Source: Pseudoclavibacter sp. AY1H1
Lineage (GTDB): Bacteria; Actinomycetota; Actinomycetes; Actinomycetales; Microbacteriaceae
Assembly (NCBI RefSeq): GCF_002931055.1
Contig: NZ_PSXX01000002.1
Location: 248,001 to 312,000 of the forward strand
Direction of reading: 5' to 3'
Length of the DNA stretch: 64,000 bases
This document shows positions 54,481 to 63,723 of this stretch, one piece after another. The position numbers and the translations under genes are program-made. The notes beneath the pieces are model-generated. The model saw nothing but the letters and a program-made list of their open reading frames with translations. It did not search any database and had not been told where the DNA came from. The first letter of the stretch is position 1; each line of letters begins with the position of its first letter.

Positions 54481-54857
54481 GCCCAGTCCTGGTGGAGCAC
54501 GCGGTGCCGGGACTCCCAGTCGCGGAGCACTTGCCATGGCAGTGTCAGCGTTGGCCACACGCGCTCGAGTCGCTGCGCGTTGATCAGCTCGACCACATCC
54601 GCGTGCGTGCCCTCGTTCAAGATTGCCGTGTAGGCGTCGGCGGCTTGGTTGTCGTCAGCGATTTCGAAGTCGCGGTTCGGCCCCCAGTAGAGGGCGTGCG
54701 AGAGCGTCAGGACTCCTGACGCTGGCCCGCGGAGCTCGCGCAGGTCATCGACCACCGCGTATGGGCGGAACTCCCTGACGTGTACCTGCTGATCGACCTT
54801 CACGCGCTGATCGTATCCAACCGACACGGATAGGCCCAGGACGCCGCCACGACTCAT
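54477..54857 (-). CDS. Partner of the AbiEii-type toxin
   Basis: A protein of up to 126 residues. It carries LTLSHALYWGPNRDFEIADDN, a helix AADAYTAILNEG, and WPTLTLPWQVLRDWE, the pattern often seen in the small gene directly before AbiEii-type toxins; it is therefore the likely antitoxin. ATG 54857 lacks a ribosome-binding site and GTG 54803 is an alternative start. Coupled to the toxin by the 4-nt overlap. Confidence 0.7.
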   Translation of the reverse strand: MSRGGVLGLSVSVGYDQRVKVDQQVHVREFRPYAVVDDLRELRGPASGVLTLSHALYWGPNRDFEIADDNQAADAYTAILNEGTHADVVELINAQRLERVWPTLTLPWQVLRDWESRHRVLHQDWA

Positions 54858-54962
54858 GAGCTGACTGACCCCGCTCTGTTCTCACGCACCTCCAAGGGCG
54901 GTGAGTCCTGGAGTGCCGCTTCGAGCGTCGGATAGAACTGCACGGCAGGCCAAGGCCTGGTT

Positions 54963-55619
54963 TCATCGTGCTCGGTCGGGGCGAACTCCACTCGCGGTGC
55001 GTCCCTCTCCAGCAATTCCGCACCCGGTGCGGGTGCTTTCCCTGGCTTCCAGGCGCGCGCTGCGCCGCAGCGCTCCCCAGACCCAGGACAGGAGGCGCGT
55101 GAGGACTTCGTTCACGTAGAGCACGTTGGAGTCTCCCCAGTGGTGTCCGCGACCGTACTCGCCTCGCACCAGGAGCACGTCTCCCCGCGTGGGCCATGCC
55201 TCCGCAAACCAAGATGACGAGTCGTCCCCGTGCATGTCCTTCACGGAGTAGCGCGAGCCGGTGGGGTACGCCCTTTCGAGGCGTCCCACCCGCACAAGCC
55301 TGGCGTCCGAGGGGCAGAGACGCGTGACGGACTCGAGGTAGTCGAGTTTGGCTTCGTCGCTCGCGAAGTACCCCCACCGGGATCTGCCGCGCATCCACCA
55401 GATGGCGACCTCGCTGACGACCGCGCACACGAGCGCGGCCGCGCCGAATCCCGCGAGCCACCATCCAAGTGTGTCTCGCAGCACGTCGACCACGGTCCCG
55501 CCGACCAGCCAAGCCAGCAGGGCCAGGGCAGCGAGCAGCGTGCCTGCCACGACGATGCCACGTCCGCTCGCCCATCGCAGCGAAGACCATGTGATCAACG
55601 ATTCCCCCTGAGTGTCCAT
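54963..55619 (-). CDS. Membrane protein with large cytoplasmic domain
   Basis: A 218-residue protein. Two helices (GIVVAGTLLAALALLAWLVGG and LAGFGAAALVCAVVSEVAIWW) are followed by about 140 soluble residues with ASDEAKLDYLESVTRLCP and YGRGHHWGDSNVLYVNEV. No family recognised. The start ATG 55619 lacks a strong ribosome-binding site. It belongs to the transfer region of the element by position. Confidence 0.65.
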   Translation of the reverse strand: MDTQGESLITWSSLRWASGRGIVVAGTLLAALALLAWLVGGTVVDVLRDTLGWWLAGFGAAALVCAVVSEVAIWWMRGRSRWGYFASDEAKLDYLESVTRLCPSDARLVRVGRLERAYPTGSRYSVKDMHGDDSSSWFAEAWPTRGDVLLVRGEYGRGHHWGDSNVLYVNEVLTRLLSWVWGALRRSARLEARESTRTGCGIAGEGRTASGVRPDRAR

Positions 55620-55665
55620 GACGACACTGTAGGAGTCCGCACCGACATTCGCAGCCAACCGACAA

Positions 55666-55698
55666 CGCGGCCCCAAACCGGGGTGGTTCGGGGCCGCG
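55666..55698. terminator. Terminator after the transfer operon
   Basis: 14-bp arms (CGCGGCCCCAAACC / GGTTCGGGGCCGCG, one mismatch) around GGGGT, 58 bp beyond the stop of the gene at 55756 and before the membrane protein gene. Confidence 0.55.
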
Positions 55699-55755
55699 TG
55701 TGGTTTTGCGACTGCACCAGCGATCACGCAGCCGGCGCGTGCGCGCGCACAACCT

Positions 55756-56880
55756 CTACATGGACGCTCCCGTCTGCTCAGCGACCGGCGCGACGGCCTG
55801 GGTCCGCACGTCGTTCGTGAAGCGGATTCCCTTCGACGCCTGGGCCAGCTTGTCGAGGTCGAGGAGTCGCGTCGCTCGGTACAGATCCTCGGCGCGCGCA
55901 AACGGTGCACGGAGCACCTCGCGGAGGCGGTCTGATTCGGCCTCGTCCTGACGTAGCAGCTTGTTTCCCATGGCGATGCCACGCGCGGGCATGTTCAGCT
56001 CGAACTGGAGGATCCCGTACCCGCGCGCGTTGCGCAGCGTTTCCTGCTGAGATGCTTCTCGCCGCTCGATGCGAGCGTTGTTGTGGACCAGCGCGAGCCG
56101 CGAAATGCTGGTCTTGTGCGCGTACGCGCGGAACTCCTGCGACAGGGACCTCATGGTGGCGGTCACAGGTGCAACTTCCGGCACCCGAGAGACAAGGTAG
56201 GCCGCGAGTCCACCTCGAGCGCGTTCCTCCTGCATCACGTGCGCGTAGGTCGACCAGGGTGTTCCCTCGGGGTGGTCGCGTCCGCTCGAGAAACGGACGA
56301 GCCCGTCGAGGTCCGAGCACTGATACGTGTCGAGTTGGTGCAGGAACCGCACGCTCTGCAGCTCCGCCTGGTACTCAAAGTCGAGGTCAGTGAGCATGAG
56401 TGCCTGCGTCTCGCGCTTGCCGATCGCGTATGCCCCGGGGCGGGGCCGTGCGGGGTTGGTGGGTGGCAGGGTGTGCAGGGTCCGTTCGCCGTGCGTGAAT
56501 TGCTCGATGCGGAGCTCGTGGCGCAGATGCAGCAGACGCTCTGTGGGCATGCCGCCTTCCCGCACCGACTGCCGAAGCTGCACAGGGAGCGCTTTTCGTG
56601 ACGGGTCGTGCCTCGGGTAGCGGGACTCGAGCCAGATCGGAACTGCGAGGCGCAATGCGCGGCGTCCCGCGCTGCGCTTCACGTCCTTGAGATCTCCCGT
56701 CTGACCTCTGCGCGCAACGTACTCGACGGCGTGCGCGCGCATCTCCCGGGTCGCGCTCCACGCGACATGGTGCAGGAACCGGTCTGGGTCCTCGACCTGG
56801 TCGAACCCCTCAACGGCGGGGCCATCGGTGAAATAGCTACGCACCGTTCGTTCGACGGCAGCGTTGGCTTTCGTGATCAT
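55756..56880 (-). CDS. Hypothetical protein of the element
   Basis: A 374-residue protein. GAGAGGAA precedes the ATG at 56880, 11 bp after the methylase-helicase stop, so it is co-transcribed. It is helical, Arg/Glu-rich and soluble, with WSATREMRAHAVEYVARR and FRAYAHKTSISRLALVHNNAR. No family is recognised; a DNA- or RNA-handling role is possible from its basic segments and position but unproven. Confidence 0.72.
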   Translation of the reverse strand: MITKANAAVERTVRSYFTDGPAVEGFDQVEDPDRFLHHVAWSATREMRAHAVEYVARRGQTGDLKDVKRSAGRRALRLAVPIWLESRYPRHDPSRKALPVQLRQSVREGGMPTERLLHLRHELRIEQFTHGERTLHTLPPTNPARPRPGAYAIGKRETQALMLTDLDFEYQAELQSVRFLHQLDTYQCSDLDGLVRFSSGRDHPEGTPWSTYAHVMQEERARGGLAAYLVSRVPEVAPVTATMRSLSQEFRAYAHKTSISRLALVHNNARIERREASQQETLRNARGYGILQFELNMPARGIAMGNKLLRQDEAESDRLREVLRAPFARAEDLYRATRLLDLDKLAQASKGIRFTNDVRTQAVAPVAEQTGASM

Positions 56881-56891
56881 GAGTGTTCCTC

Positions 56892-59800
56892 TCAGATGGA
56901 CACGCCAGCAGGGCCAGAGCCGCTGACGGGTCGCGTGTGGGTGTGGTCGGCGTGGACGTCGACCGGGCGAGCGGGACGCTCTTCTGGGGTCCTGGGGCGG
57001 GCTGCTTCGCGGGCGAGTTCCTTGTTGAGGGCTTGGAACTCGGCCCACTTGTCGCGCAGCTCGTCAGCTCGCCGGAAGGGCAGGCCGATGCGTTCCTCGG
57101 CTTCGGTTGCGACTCGGTGCTTCTCGTCACGGTCGAGGCGGCGTTCAGCAATGCCTGCTGGGATCGCGGCGATTCGGTTCGCGAGGCGGGTGACCGCGCC
57201 TTCGGGGCTCTGCAGGAAGCGTTCTGCGTCGGCGGTGATCTCGCTGCCGGGGACGTCTTGCAGTTCTAGGTACAGGAGCTGCTTGCCGAATTCGCGCCCG
57301 CGCGAGGCGAGCACGGTCATGCCGCTGAGCTCGCCCACGGCAGCGCGAGCTGATGACGTGGTGTAGCCGCCGCGCCCCTGCGGGATCCCGCCGCGGTGGA
57401 AGAGCCGCACAAGTTGCTGCCCTGCCTCGGTGCGCTTGGCGAACGTGCCTCGCCCGACGGTCATGGAGAAGCGATCGCCGTCGAGCTCGCGCACGTGCGG
57501 CAGTGCTGCCTCGAGTTGCTCGATCTCACGCTCGAGCCGCGAGACGCGTGCTCGCGCGTTGTCGACGGTCATGCGCAGCGTCGCCTGAGACTGGGCGTGT
57601 GCTCGCTCGAGGCGGCGCAGCTTCGTGACGTCGGTGCGCAGCTGCGCGTGCTGCACGAGCTTCGGGTTCCCGGTCGCCAGCGCCTTGGCTTCGCCTGCTT
57701 CGAGTTCGGCGGTGCCGATGTCTTCGAGGTCGCGCACGCGAGCGTCGCCACGCATGGCTTGCGCGATGAAACGGCCCTTCTGCTCCTGCTTCTGCCACAT
57801 GAACGCGTCGAAAGAGTGCGACGTCGCGTACCGGTAGTGCTGCACGACGTCGTTCTGGTTGCCCTGGCGCATGATGCGTCCGGCCCGCTGCTGCAAGTCG
57901 GATGGGCGCCATGGGCAGTCAATGTCATGGAGCGCGATCGCGCGGCGCTGCACGTTCGTGCCGACGCCCATCGTCTCCGTCGACCCGAACAACACCGACA
58001 CCTGCCCGTCCCGGGCGGCCTTGAACAGCGCCGCCTTCTTGGCGCTGCCCTTCGCGTCCTGCACGAACGCGATCTCCGACCGGGGCACCCCCGCGGCCGC
58101 GAGACGATCGCGCATCTTCTCGTACACGGACCAGCCGCGGTCCTTGTTCGGCGTCCCGAGATCCAGGAACACGATCTGCAGCGCACCCTGGTGCGCTGCC
58201 TCGTTCCCCGTGTCGGGATCCACGTACGAGTTCGCCGCGTTCTCCCGGTAGATGCGGGCGATGTTCTCCACCGCCCGGCCGATCTTCGTCTCCACCCCGC
58301 CGTCGGAGAGGCCCACGAGTTCTGCATCCAGCGCGGCCTTGCGTCCGTCGGAGCTGATGCGCAGCATGTTGTCGCTCTTGTCGGCCCGAGTGAGCTTGTC
58401 GATGCGACCGCGCAGCTCCCCGATGTACTCCCGCACCGCGGGAGAGGCCGGAACGATCACCATCTCCGGGCGCGCCTGCCCTTTGCTGTTGAGCGCGAGC
58501 TCGGGAGTGGGGAGGTCGAGATCCGCGGCGGTCTTCACGTCGCCGGCTACTCGCCAGAGGCGCAGCATCTCGGGCAGGTTCTTGAACCGGCTCAGCCGTG
58601 TCTGGGTCTTCATGCCGCCCGCGACGTCGACTTCCATCTCCGTGTGCAGCTCCCCGAAGGTCGCCGCCCACGCCTCGAAGTCGTGCACACCCGCCTCCTC
58701 CAAGAGGTCGGGGCGCAGATAGCGCTGCATCGTGTACGCCTCGACCAGCGAGTTCGAAAGCGGCGTGGCCGTGGCCACGGTCGCGATACGGCCCGTCTCG
58801 CTGGTGGCGCGCAACAACTCCATCTTCATGTGCAAGTCGGTGGCGCGACCCGACACGGTGGGGATGTTCGCGCCCTTGAGCTTGCTGCCGATCGCGAGCC
58901 CCTTGAAGTCGTGCATTTCATCGACGACGAGGTAGTCGATGCCCATCTGCTCGAACGTCGCGACGCCGAGATCCCGGACGAGCGGATTCTGGTTGGCGAT
59001 CGTCTGTTCGAGCTTGCTGCGGGCGTCCTCAGCTTCCTTGATGGTCATGGCCCCGGACTCGACGGCACGGTCGAGGTAGGAGGACTGCACCGCGAGTTCG
59101 CGGCGACTGTAGGTGTCTTCCCATTCGGGCGAGACGGGGATGCCCTTGAACGCGGTGCGGGTCATGATGATCGCGTCCCACGGGTTCGTGACCGCGCGAG
59201 CGACGAACTTGCGCCGGTGCTCCTTCGTTACATCTCCCGAGTCCGCGGCGAGGACGCGGGCGGAGGGGTAGAGCTGGAGCCATTCGCGGGAGAACTGCTC
59301 GAGCATGTGGTTGGGCACCACGACGACGGGCTTGGTCACGAACCCGAGGCGGCGCAGCTCCATGGTGCCGATCACCATCTCGGCGGTTTTGCCCGCCCCG
59401 ACCTCATGGAAGAGTCCGACCGTGGGCTCCGCGATCATGCGAGCGACCGCCGCCCGCTGATGCGGATGCGGCGTGAACGTCTCCGCCAGCCCGGGGAGCT
59501 GCAGCGCTTGACCTTCTGTGGAGTAGTCCCGGAGTGCGATCGCGTTGAACCGCTCGTTGTAGATCGCCAGGAGCCGGGACGCTCGCGCGGGGTCATTGAA
59601 CACCCAGTCCTGGAACTTCTCGCGGATCTCCTCGGCTTTCTCCAAAGCGGCCGCGGTCTCTTCGGGGTTCGGGATCTCGCGCCCGTCTGGGTCTCGATCC
59701 GTGACCTTGATTTCGGTCATGTTCAGCAGCGACGCGTAGAGCATGCCGAATGGGCGACGCACGGTGCCGTATTCGTCCGTGCTGGCAACTCCCGAACGTC

Positions 59801-62666
59801 CTCCCGTCACCAGCCAGTCGGAAGCACCCAGGCGCTTCACTCGGGCGTTGCGATCGCCCGACATCGCCTGGAGGAACACCTGGAAGGTCTCGGAGTCGAT
59901 CCAGGACGCGCCGACCTGCGGGTAGACGTCCTCCACTCCCAGCGGTGCTGGCTGCGCGTTCTCGAGCGCGGCCACGTTCGCGTGGAAGCGGGGATCCTCG
60001 AGCGCCGCCGCGCGAGCTTCGCGCAACTTGATGCGAACGTTCCCGGACAGGTACTCCGCTCTCGGCTGCAGAACGTTGTCCGCGGGATCCTCGAACGCGA
60101 GTCCGTCGAGCTGCGAGCGTGCCGATTCCTTCTCGACGCCAAGAAGGCCGGCGATTGTCTCGACGTCGATGCGGCCATGCCGGTCGAGGCTGACCGCGAC
60201 CGCGTCCGCTGGCGTGTCCACGCTCGTGACCACCGGTCGCGGGGCGCGGACACGGCCAAGCAACAGGCCCGCTGGGGTGGCGCGTTGTTCTTGCTCGTCG
60301 TAGTTCTCGAGCGCGAACACGAGCGCCGCTCCCGGGTCTTGCCGGAACGCGCGCGTTGCTGGGGGTGTCCGGCGCTGCACGCGCGGCTCGCCGGTGTCCG
60401 GGTCGACGCTCTTGAGCTCGATGAGCTTGATGCGGTTGACCGGACCGTACGCGGCCAGGTGCGTCTCGTACGTGGTGCGCAGCTCGGTCCGGAGCTCGGC
60501 CAGCTCCGCCGTGTCCTCCAACGTCTCCGCCTCGAGGGTGACCAGATCGCGGGACAAGTCCCGCATAGCCACGAGGCTGCGCACCTCGGTCAGTGCGGTC
60601 TTGGCCACCTTGACCGGGGCCAGGTGGCCACCGGTCACCTCGAAGAGGCCGCCATCCTGCTCAACGAGGGTGCCCTCCCACGTTCCTTCCGGGGCTGCGG
60701 TCAGATCGTCGGTCATGGCCGTGTCCGCGCTCATGTCCGCGTCTCGTGTCCGGGCGGTCATGCCGTGACCGGCCATGACCGCTGACCGGGCGATGCCGGT
60801 CAGCGCCTCGCGAAGCGGGGCCGCGTCGCTGGCGTTCTCGGCCACGACCCGCAGCTCTGGCCCGAAGCGGCCGGTGTCCGCGGACACGTGACCGAGGACG
60901 TGCTCGGGGTGCGCGTGGAAGTACCCGTTCATCGCCACGGGCTGGTCGGAGTCGACGTCGGCCACGGTCAGCCAGCGCGCGTCGCCGCGTTCGGCGCCCT
61001 CCTCGCGGCGGCGGAACACCAGTACGTCGGTGATGACGTCCGTGCCGGCCAGCTCCTTGTGTGCTCGCTCGGGCAGGCGGACCGCGCCCACCAGATCTCC
61101 GAGCTCATAGAGACGACGCCTGGCGGAATCATCGGCGGCGTCGAGCGTGTGGCGGCTCGTGAGCGCCACGACCATGCCGCCCGGACGGGTCAGGTGCAAG
61201 GACTTCGCGAGGAAGTGATTGTGCAGGGACAGTGCGCGGCCGGGGTTGTGGAGCGCGTCGCGCAGTTTCACCTGGCCGAAGGGGACGTTGCCGATCGTCG
61301 CGTCGAAGTACCCGTCCGGGAAGCGCACGTCCGTGAAGCTGCCCGTGCGGATCTCGGCCTGCGGCTGCAGGAGACGACTGATGAGCGCGGTTGTGGCGTC
61401 AAGCTCGACGCCCGTCATGCGCGCCCCGTCGGGAGCGGTGCCGATGAACGTGCCGAGCCCGGATCCGGGCTCGAGCACGCGCCCACCGTCGAAGCCGAGC
61501 TCGCGCAGGCCGTCCCACATAGCGGTGGTGAACTCCGGCGAGGTGTAGTGCGCGTTCAGCACGGTGCGGCGTGCTTGCGTCCAGGCGTCGTCGTCCAGGA
61601 GCTCGCGCAGCTCCGCGTACTCGTTCGCCCACACCTGGTCGACGGGGTTAAACACTCCTGGCACGGCACCCCAGCTGGAGTACCGTGCCAGAACCTGCTG
61701 CTCGTCTGCGGTCGCGGCCCGCTCCGCGTCCCGTAGCTGGAACGCGAGGCGGATCGCCGCGACGTTCGCCGCGTATCGCGCCTTCGGGCCGGACGGGGCG
61801 AGCTGCGCCGATGACTCGGCACGGAATGCTACTGCGGGAGCGCTGCTTGCAGCGTCCCCCGATGAAGCTCCTGCCGCACCGCGCTGAACAGTTCGCTCCA
61901 GTCGAGTTGATCCGGATCCGAGTCCGTCGCCCGAAAGAGCACCGGCTCGATCGCTGCCCACTGCTCCCAGGTCAGCGATCGAACGAACGCCGCGATCGGG
62001 GCCTGCTCCGCGAAGTACGCCTCCACTTCCGCCCAGGTCTCCGCGGGCCGGCTCGAGTCGATCAGCGTCGGCGGCATCGGCACGCGCTCCAGATCCATCG
62101 GCGGAACGATCACCGCCTGCTCGGTCCCCCAGAACTTCCGCTCCGTCTCCAACAACCGCGCCAACAGCTCCGGCGTCGGCACCTGGCCCAGCGACCGCGG
62201 GAGCTGCCGGTAGTCCTCCCACAGCGGCCGCAGCGGCGGCTCCTCCGGTGGCTCGTCCCCGTCGTCCTCCGGGTCCACTTCCGCGGGGTACGCCTCGTAC
62301 AGCACCTGGTTCAGCGCGATCTCCTCCGCGGTCCGCTTGGCCTGGTTCCGCCGCCCCACTTCCTGCAAGTAGTCCGGGTTCGAAAACGTCTGCCCAAGCA
62401 GCTCGTCCTCCGTCTGCTCGACCATCTCGCGGATCTGCGACGCGAGCTCCACGACCGTCTGCTCCCGGTCCTCCATGACTGCCCACTCCTGTGGCGTCGC
62501 CCGTTGCAGGTAGTCCCGCACGTTCGACTCGTACCTGTGGCTCATCGTCCATCCCTCCGTCTTGTGCTGCGGCTACCTTCGCATCAGCCACCGACTCCGG
62601 CAGACCAAAGATGTCGAACGACATCTGGTTCCAGTCCGAACTGCGCTGCTTTCCCTTGCGGGCCAT
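56892..62666 (-). CDS. Giant methylase-helicase of the mobile element
   Basis: The frame is open for 1924 codons. The recognisable protein begins near 61800 (ARYAANVAAIRLAFQ). It then has an N6-methyltransferase (VLEPGSGLGTF, with catalytic-loop GNVPFG in place of NPPF), a helicase core (Walker A HEVGAGKTAE near 59400, VVDEMHDF, TATPLSNSLVEAY, QRAGRIMRQGNQ near 57860) and a C-terminal coiled coil (LRRLERAHAQSQATL...). Such proteins are standard in actinobacterial conjugative elements, probably protecting entering DNA. A good start exists at 62666 (AAGGA, MARKGKQRSSDWNQMSFDIFG), but the next 240 codons are Gly/Ala/Arg-rich and lie under another gene. A GTG at 61961 or a frameshift are alternatives. 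Confidence 0.82.
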   Translation of the reverse strand: MARKGKQRSSDWNQMSFDIFGLPESVADAKVAAAQDGGMDDEPQVRVERAGLPATGDATGVGSHGGPGADGRGARVADPRDGRADGGRAAWADVFEPGLLAGSGAAEPGQADRGGDRAEPGAVRGVPRGSGPGGRRGRATGGAAAAAAVGGLPAAPAVAGPGADAGAVGAVVGDGAEVLGDRAGGDRSADGSGARADAADADRLEPARGDLGGSGGVLRGAGPDRGVRSIADLGAVGSDRAGALSGDGLGSGSTRLERTVQRGAAGASSGDAASSAPAVAFRAESSAQLAPSGPKARYAANVAAIRLAFQLRDAERAATADEQQVLARYSSWGAVPGVFNPVDQVWANEYAELRELLDDDAWTQARRTVLNAHYTSPEFTTAMWDGLRELGFDGGRVLEPGSGLGTFIGTAPDGARMTGVELDATTALISRLLQPQAEIRTGSFTDVRFPDGYFDATIGNVPFGQVKLRDALHNPGRALSLHNHFLAKSLHLTRPGGMVVALTSRHTLDAADDSARRRLYELGDLVGAVRLPERAHKELAGTDVITDVLVFRRREEGAERGDARWLTVADVDSDQPVAMNGYFHAHPEHVLGHVSADTGRFGPELRVVAENASDAAPLREALTGIARSAVMAGHGMTARTRDADMSADTAMTDDLTAAPEGTWEGTLVEQDGGLFEVTGGHLAPVKVAKTALTEVRSLVAMRDLSRDLVTLEAETLEDTAELAELRTELRTTYETHLAAYGPVNRIKLIELKSVDPDTGEPRVQRRTPPATRAFRQDPGAALVFALENYDEQEQRATPAGLLLGRVRAPRPVVTSVDTPADAVAVSLDRHGRIDVETIAGLLGVEKESARSQLDGLAFEDPADNVLQPRAEYLSGNVRIKLREARAAALEDPRFHANVAALENAQPAPLGVEDVYPQVGASWIDSETFQVFLQAMSGDRNARVKRLGASDWLVTGGRSGVASTDEYGTVRRPFGMLYASLLNMTEIKVTDRDPDGREIPNPEETAAALEKAEEIREKFQDWVFNDPARASRLLAIYNERFNAIALRDYSTEGQALQLPGLAETFTPHPHQRAAVARMIAEPTVGLFHEVGAGKTAEMVIGTMELRRLGFVTKPVVVVPNHMLEQFSREWLQLYPSARVLAADSGDVTKEHRRKFVARAVTNPWDAIIMTRTAFKGIPVSPEWEDTYSRRELAVQSSYLDRAVESGAMTIKEAEDARSKLEQTIANQNPLVRDLGVATFEQMGIDYLVVDEMHDFKGLAIGSKLKGANIPTVSGRATDLHMKMELLRATSETGRIATVATATPLSNSLVEAYTMQRYLRPDLLEEAGVHDFEAWAATFGELHTEMEVDVAGGMKTQTRLSRFKNLPEMLRLWRVAGDVKTAADLDLPTPELALNSKGQARPEMVIVPASPAVREYIGELRGRIDKLTRADKSDNMLRISSDGRKAALDAELVGLSDGGVETKIGRAVENIARIYRENAANSYVDPDTGNEAAHQGALQIVFLDLGTPNKDRGWSVYEKMRDRLAAAGVPRSEIAFVQDAKGSAKKAALFKAARDGQVSVLFGSTETMGVGTNVQRRAIALHDIDCPWRPSDLQQRAGRIMRQGNQNDVVQHYRYATSHSFDAFMWQKQEQKGRFIAQAMRGDARVRDLEDIGTAELEAGEAKALATGNPKLVQHAQLRTDVTKLRRLERAHAQSQATLRMTVDNARARVSRLEREIEQLEAALPHVRELDGDRFSMTVGRGTFAKRTEAGQQLVRLFHRGGIPQGRGGYTTSSARAAVGELSGMTVLASRGREFGKQLLYLELQDVPGSEITADAERFLQSPEGAVTRLANRIAAIPAGIAERRLDRDEKHRVATEAEERIGLPFRRADELRDKWAEFQALNKELAREAARPRTPEERPARPVDVHADHTHTRPVSGSGPAGVSI
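61829..62545 (-). CDS. Protein encoded inside the 5' part of the methylase-helicase frame
   Basis: A 238-residue protein with strongly biased GC-rich third positions, clearly the true coding frame of this stretch. It is acidic and helical (EWAVMEDREQTVVELASQIREM; VPTPELLARLLETERKFWG; VRSLTWEQWAAIEPVL). GGAGGG lies 8 nt before its ATG. It ends in TAG at 61829, 30-40 bases before the conserved start of the methylase-helicase, which lies in the -1 frame relative to it. It could be a separate protein with translational coupling or the N-terminus of a frameshifted fusion. Confidence 0.7.
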   Translation of the reverse strand: MSHRYESNVRDYLQRATPQEWAVMEDREQTVVELASQIREMVEQTEDELLGQTFSNPDYLQEVGRRNQAKRTAEEIALNQVLYEAYPAEVDPEDDGDEPPEEPPLRPLWEDYRQLPRSLGQVPTPELLARLLETERKFWGTEQAVIVPPMDLERVPMPPTLIDSSRPAETWAEVEAYFAEQAPIAAFVRSLTWEQWAAIEPVLFRATDSDPDQLDWSELFSAVRQELHRGTLQAALPQ

Positions 62667-62777
62667 GAATCCTTCGTTTCTCGTGAAGAAGACACCGCAG
62701 CACTAGAATCACCGTAGTGTATAATGCCCGGCTTCTGTTAGTCGGGTGTCGTGAGCCGAAACGGCTCCGGAGCCGCG

Positions 62778-63143
62778 TCAGATCGACCGGGACGCCCCCG
62801 CGACGGACGCCGCTGTGTGATGGCGGTCGAGCGCTGCGCGCGCTTCGTCCGCGTGCACGTCGACGGGCCGCACAGGCTCGACGCCGCGTGGCTTCTGGGA
62901 GGCGGCGAGGACGCTCACGTTGTCCGGCCGGAACCCGCCCCAGTGGGTCATGAGCTTGCCGTCGATCTTCACGAGCACAACCGGTGCGCGGAAGTAGCCG
63001 AGCGCCTTGACCTCGGCGGCTGCTTCGGGATCCACGCTCGCGTCGCGTTTCTCGTACTCGACGCCCGCCTTCTCGACGGCTCGTTCCGTGGCTTTGCACT
63101 GCTGGCAGTCCGGGGTGGACACCAGCTCAATCGTTCGCACCAT
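62778..63143 (-). CDS. Glutaredoxin/NrdH-like redoxin
   Basis: A 121-residue thiol redoxin. The active site CQQC is at residues 13-16 (STPDCQQC) and the glutathione/thioredoxin-fold cis-Pro region reads RAPVVLVKIDG, with HWGGFRPDNV near the end of the fold. A tail of about 40 residues with RPVDVHADEARAA is non-conserved. The ATG at 63143 has AGGTGG upstream; a GTG three codons earlier is possible. It follows the SSB gene by 9 bp. It may supply ribonucleotide reduction or redox control after transfer. Confidence 0.82.
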   Translation of the reverse strand: MVRTIELVSTPDCQQCKATERAVEKAGVEYEKRDASVDPEAAAEVKALGYFRAPVVLVKIDGKLMTHWGGFRPDNVSVLAASQKPRGVEPVRPVDVHADEARAALDRHHTAASVAGASRSI

Positions 63144-63152
63144 GAGGGCCAC

Positions 63153-63575
63153 CTACTCCAGGCCCGAGCCGGGCGTCTTCGTCGCCCAGGTCGTCGTGGC
63201 ATCCACGACCGGGCCGGTCTCGGGCGCGGTGCGGCGTTCACGGTCGATGTGCACCGCCGTGAACCGCGGCGACGGGCCGACGAGCTTGACCGTCAACTGG
63301 TTGCTGGGCTTCCCGTTGCGAGTGCCCATCACGTACCGGCCCGCGGCAACGACCAGGTCGCCGCTCTGGAACGTGCGGCAGATCATCTCCGCCTCCTGTC
63401 CATACGCGACGCAGGGGACCGACGTGCGCTCCCCGTTGACCCAGGCCCCGTCGACCTTGTTGCGATCGTTCTTCGCGAGCAGGAACCGCGTGTAAATCTG
63501 CTCGCCCTTGGTCTTCAACTCGGGGGTGGTGGTGATGTTCCCCTCGATGGCCATGTCTGTCTCGAACGCGGGCAT
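63153..63575 (-). CDS. Single-stranded DNA-binding protein
   Basis: A 140-residue SSB-like protein. The OB fold starts at IEGNITTTPELKTKG and includes RFLLAKNDR and PCVAYGQEAEMICRTFQSGDLVVAAGR, the standard SSB layout. The acidic C-terminal tail of chromosomal SSBs is missing; it ends in ATKTPGSGLE. AGGAAGAGG precedes the ATG at 63575. Plasmid/ICE-type SSBs coat the transferred strand in recipients. Confidence 0.85.
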   Translation of the reverse strand: MPAFETDMAIEGNITTTPELKTKGEQIYTRFLLAKNDRNKVDGAWVNGERTSVPCVAYGQEAEMICRTFQSGDLVVAAGRYVMGTRNGKPSNQLTVKLVGPSPRFTAVHIDRERRTAPETGPVVDATTTWATKTPGSGLE

Positions 63576-63723
63576 GAGCTGCCTCTTCCTACTGGCGGGG
63601 CACGCTTCCCGTGTCACCCTCTAGTAGCTATTGCCCGCAACCACGCCGGAACCGCGCGGAGAACGCACGAATCAGGAACCCCGCAGGCGATGCCCACGAT
63701 GAGGGAAAGTCGGCTCCTAGGCT

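Noticed and set aside
57396-60785. Plus-strand open frame of 1129 codons
   Set aside because: It is antisense to the methylase-helicase, whose motifs are certain. The translated sequence is His/Arg/Val-rich without any domain.
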